A DNA stretch of 32,444 nt from Actinomycetota bacterium. Lineage in GTDB: Bacteria > Actinomycetota > Actinomycetes > Streptosporangiales > Streptosporangiaceae. Where the stretch lies: contig PLRW01000175.1 in assembly GCA_003164955.1 (NCBI GenBank), positions 1-32,444 of the forward strand. Direction: 5' to 3'. This document shows positions 31,138 through 32,444 of this stretch, piece after piece (position 1 is the stretch's first letter; every line of letters starts with the position of its first letter). Below the pieces are notes generated by a model. The model was not told the DNA's origin and did not search any database. It was given only the letters and a program-made list of their open reading frames with translations. The position numbers and the translations under genes are program-made.

Positions 31138-32039
31138 CGCGCCCGCTCCGTCGCTGCCCGCTGGTCATCTCGATGGGGCAGTGGGCTGTCCGGCGCGAGC
31201 AAGAGCGCGATGCTGGTGTCGTCGCCGCTCCCCTCCGCCGACGCGCAGCGACCCGCCCAAACCGGAAGCTGGTCCGCCAGCGACTCCGGATCGCAGCTGC
31301 GCAGCAGCTCAGACAGGTCCCGGCTGAAGACCCCGGGCCAGGGGTCAGCCAGCTGGGCGTTGCCGTACCCGTCGGTGGCGAGCATCACGCCCAGCAGGGC
31401 GGTGCAGGAGAGGTCCACGATGGCGACCCTGAATTCGTCCACGGCGCGGGGGCCGCACAGGCTCGTCGTCTGCCGTCCGTCGAGCACAGGATCACCGGGC
31501 ACGGGCAGCAGCGCGCCCCCGTCGGACCTGATGGCGACGATGTCGCCGTCACCGATCTGCGCGAGCACGAGCCACTGCCGCCACACGACCGCGAGCAGCA
31601 GCGTCGATCCGTAGGCGATCACAGCATCGTCCCCGGCGGCGGCGCGCGAACTCTCCTGCGCGGGCGTGAACGGCTCAGCGCCGAGATCCTGGGAAACGGC
31701 CGCCCGCCACCGTTCGGCGATGGCGGGCACCAGCACCGTCCGGGTCTCGCGCTCAATCTGGCCGACCGCCGTGAAGCGATCCAGACGGTCCGTCAGCTCC
31801 TGCGCAGCCTCATACGCAACCGTCACCGCCAGACGTGAACCGCGCGAGCTCCGGAAGTGACGTGGGTGGCCGTGCCCGTCGGCGACGGCCGCAGCGGCGC
31901 CATGGGGCGCGATGGGGGAAGCCGCCACCGCATCCTGGTTGGGCAGTCCTGTGGCGACGTGGGCCGCTCCACGCTCCGTGGCCGTCAGGACCCGCCAGGC
32001 CGCCGGCTGATCCCGCACGCCGGGGGGTGGAGTGTTCAT
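31134..32039 (-). CDS. PP2C-family Ser/Thr phosphatase of the TerY-P triad
   Basis: A 301-residue metal-dependent phosphatase. Motifs in order: NQDA (34-37), AVADGHGH (51-58) with metal ligand Asp54, YGSTLL (143-148), QIGDGDI (161-167), LATDGYGNA (220-228) and GDDTSIALL (272-280), which supplies the last metal-binding Asp. All key residues are present, so it should be active, presumably reversing phosphorylation by the adjoining kinase. A variable insertion (about 115-138) separates motifs two and three. It starts 10 nt after the vWA stop without its own Shine-Dalgarno and ends in a 4-nt overlap with the kinase gene. The three are therefore co-translated. Confidence 0.9.
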   Translation of the reverse strand: MNTPPPGVRDQPAAWRVLTATERGAAHVATGLPNQDAVAASPIAPHGAAAAVADGHGHPRHFRSSRGSRLAVTVAYEAAQELTDRLDRFTAVGQIERETRTVLVPAIAERWRAAVSQDLGAEPFTPAQESSRAAAGDDAVIAYGSTLLLAVVWRQWLVLAQIGDGDIVAIRSDGGALLPVPGDPVLDGRQTTSLCGPRAVDEFRVAIVDLSCTALLGVMLATDGYGNAQLADPWPGVFSRDLSELLRSCDPESLADQLPVWAGRCASAEGSGDDTSIALLLAPDSPLPHRDDQRAATERAR

Positions 32040-32049
32040 GGGAGAGATG

Positions 32050-32444
32050 TCACAGGATCGAATCGTCGAGGAGGCCGGTCCCGGGATCAGGATCTGGCTG
32101 CAAGAGCCGCTCGGCGAGGGCGCTCCGGTCGGCTCCCACCTCGGACATGCGGGAGACCGCGATGGACGCGGTCACCAGCCTGTCCACGATGTCGTCGATG
32201 CTCTCCGCGACCAGGACCGGGGCGTCCGGGCTGCGGAACCGGTTGAGGGGCGCGGAATTGGCATCCCGCCCGACGGCCACGGCCAGGCGCAACGACGAAC
32301 GCCCCGCCGCCGAGCCCAAAAGCGCGGCCAGCCCGGACTCAAAGCCTCCGGAAGGATCGGTGGGCTGGCCGTCGGTGATCAGCAGGATGGCCGGGCGCAG
32401 CGCGCGGCGCTCCAGCCGGCCCGGCCCCAGCACCTCGGCGATGG
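32050..32444 (-). CDS. von Willebrand factor type A domain protein, TerY-like (5' end beyond window)
   Basis: Only the C-terminal ~130 residues lie in the window. Reading in from the right edge, RPAILLITDGQPTDPSGGF contains the Thr-Asp-Gly part of the vWA metal-ion-dependent adhesion site. It is followed by LRLAVAVGRDANSAPLNRF and VAESIDDIVDRLVTASIAVSRM, the ordinary end of a TerY-type vWA domain. The DxSxS part lies beyond position 32444. A polar tail ends LLDDSIL. TerY-like proteins are thought to act as metal-dependent scaffolds phosphorylated by the triad kinase. It is the first visible gene of the operon; the promoter is not in the window. Confidence 0.85.
   Translation of the reverse strand, partial: IAEVLGPGRLERRALRPAILLITDGQPTDPSGGFESGLAALLGSAAGRSSLRLAVAVGRDANSAPLNRFRSPDAPVLVAESIDDIVDRLVTASIAVSRMSEVGADRSALAERLLQPDPDPGTGLLDDSIL

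Noticed and set aside
1..32444. CRISPR arrays, rRNA or complete insertion sequences
   Set aside because: No spaced direct repeats, no rRNA-like sequence and no element with both ends were seen; only transposase relics are present.

Overview
The window is about 32 kb of high-GC DNA with many GTG starts, Shine-Dalgarno sites ahead of only some genes, and gene families typical of large soil actinomycetes: a CvnA-like nitrate/nitrite-sensor histidine kinase, a large AAA/TPR/LuxR regulator, AcuC, DUF5995, and a kinase/PP2C/vWA triad. I infer a Streptomyces- or Streptosporangiales-like actinobacterium. The genus cannot be fixed from the sequence.

Layout. (1) 1-2512, minus: the 3'-truncated CvnA-like kinase, preceded by an 18-codon leader ORF whose stop overlaps the kinase start. 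(2) 2874-13366: an uptake and processing island. It holds an NMT1/SsuA-like lipoprotein, an Opp/Dpp-family lipoprotein, an alpha/beta hydrolase (minus), a tandem nitrilase whose second domain has lost its catalytic residues, permeases DppB and DppC, a fused DppD-DppF ATPase, and a convergent SAM methyltransferase. (3) 13893-18662: AcuC-type deacetylase, APC permease, a ketopantoate-reductase-like protein lacking the usual lysine, a 5'-truncated LLM flavin oxidoreductase and an IS3 orfA scrap. (4) 18934-20393, minus: a sigma factor, a small unknown protein and a membrane protein in one probable operon. (5) 20970-24795: the LuxR-type regulator converging on a DUF5995 gene across a strong bidirectional hairpin. 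(6) 25106-28118: a mobile-element and decay zone. It has an integrase remnant with an in-frame stop, an intact MarR-MFS pair read from an apparently leaderless promoter within interleaved inverted repeats, a 3' fragment of an SDR gene, and a decayed ABC-2 permease. (7) 28161-29564, minus: a GRP/EamA-type transporter and, 400 bp upstream, a leaderless Cys-rich leader-peptide ORF. (8) 29806-32444, minus: an operon of vWA protein (cut by the window edge), PP2C phosphatase and an atypical Ser/Thr kinase with a C-terminal zinc ribbon, matching the TerY-phosphorylation triad.

How the parts may work together. The two lipoproteins, DppBC and DppDF form at least one complete ABC importer, and the nitrilase and hydrolase beside it are plausible processing enzymes for the imported amide or peptide. 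The vWA/PP2C/kinase set is a reversible phosphorylation module acting with a vWA scaffold. The MarR and MFS genes form a self-contained efflux switch. The two short leader ORFs share an Arg-Arg-x-His/Tyr-Val/Ile core and a Cys-bearing C-terminus, and they are the least explained regulatory feature here.
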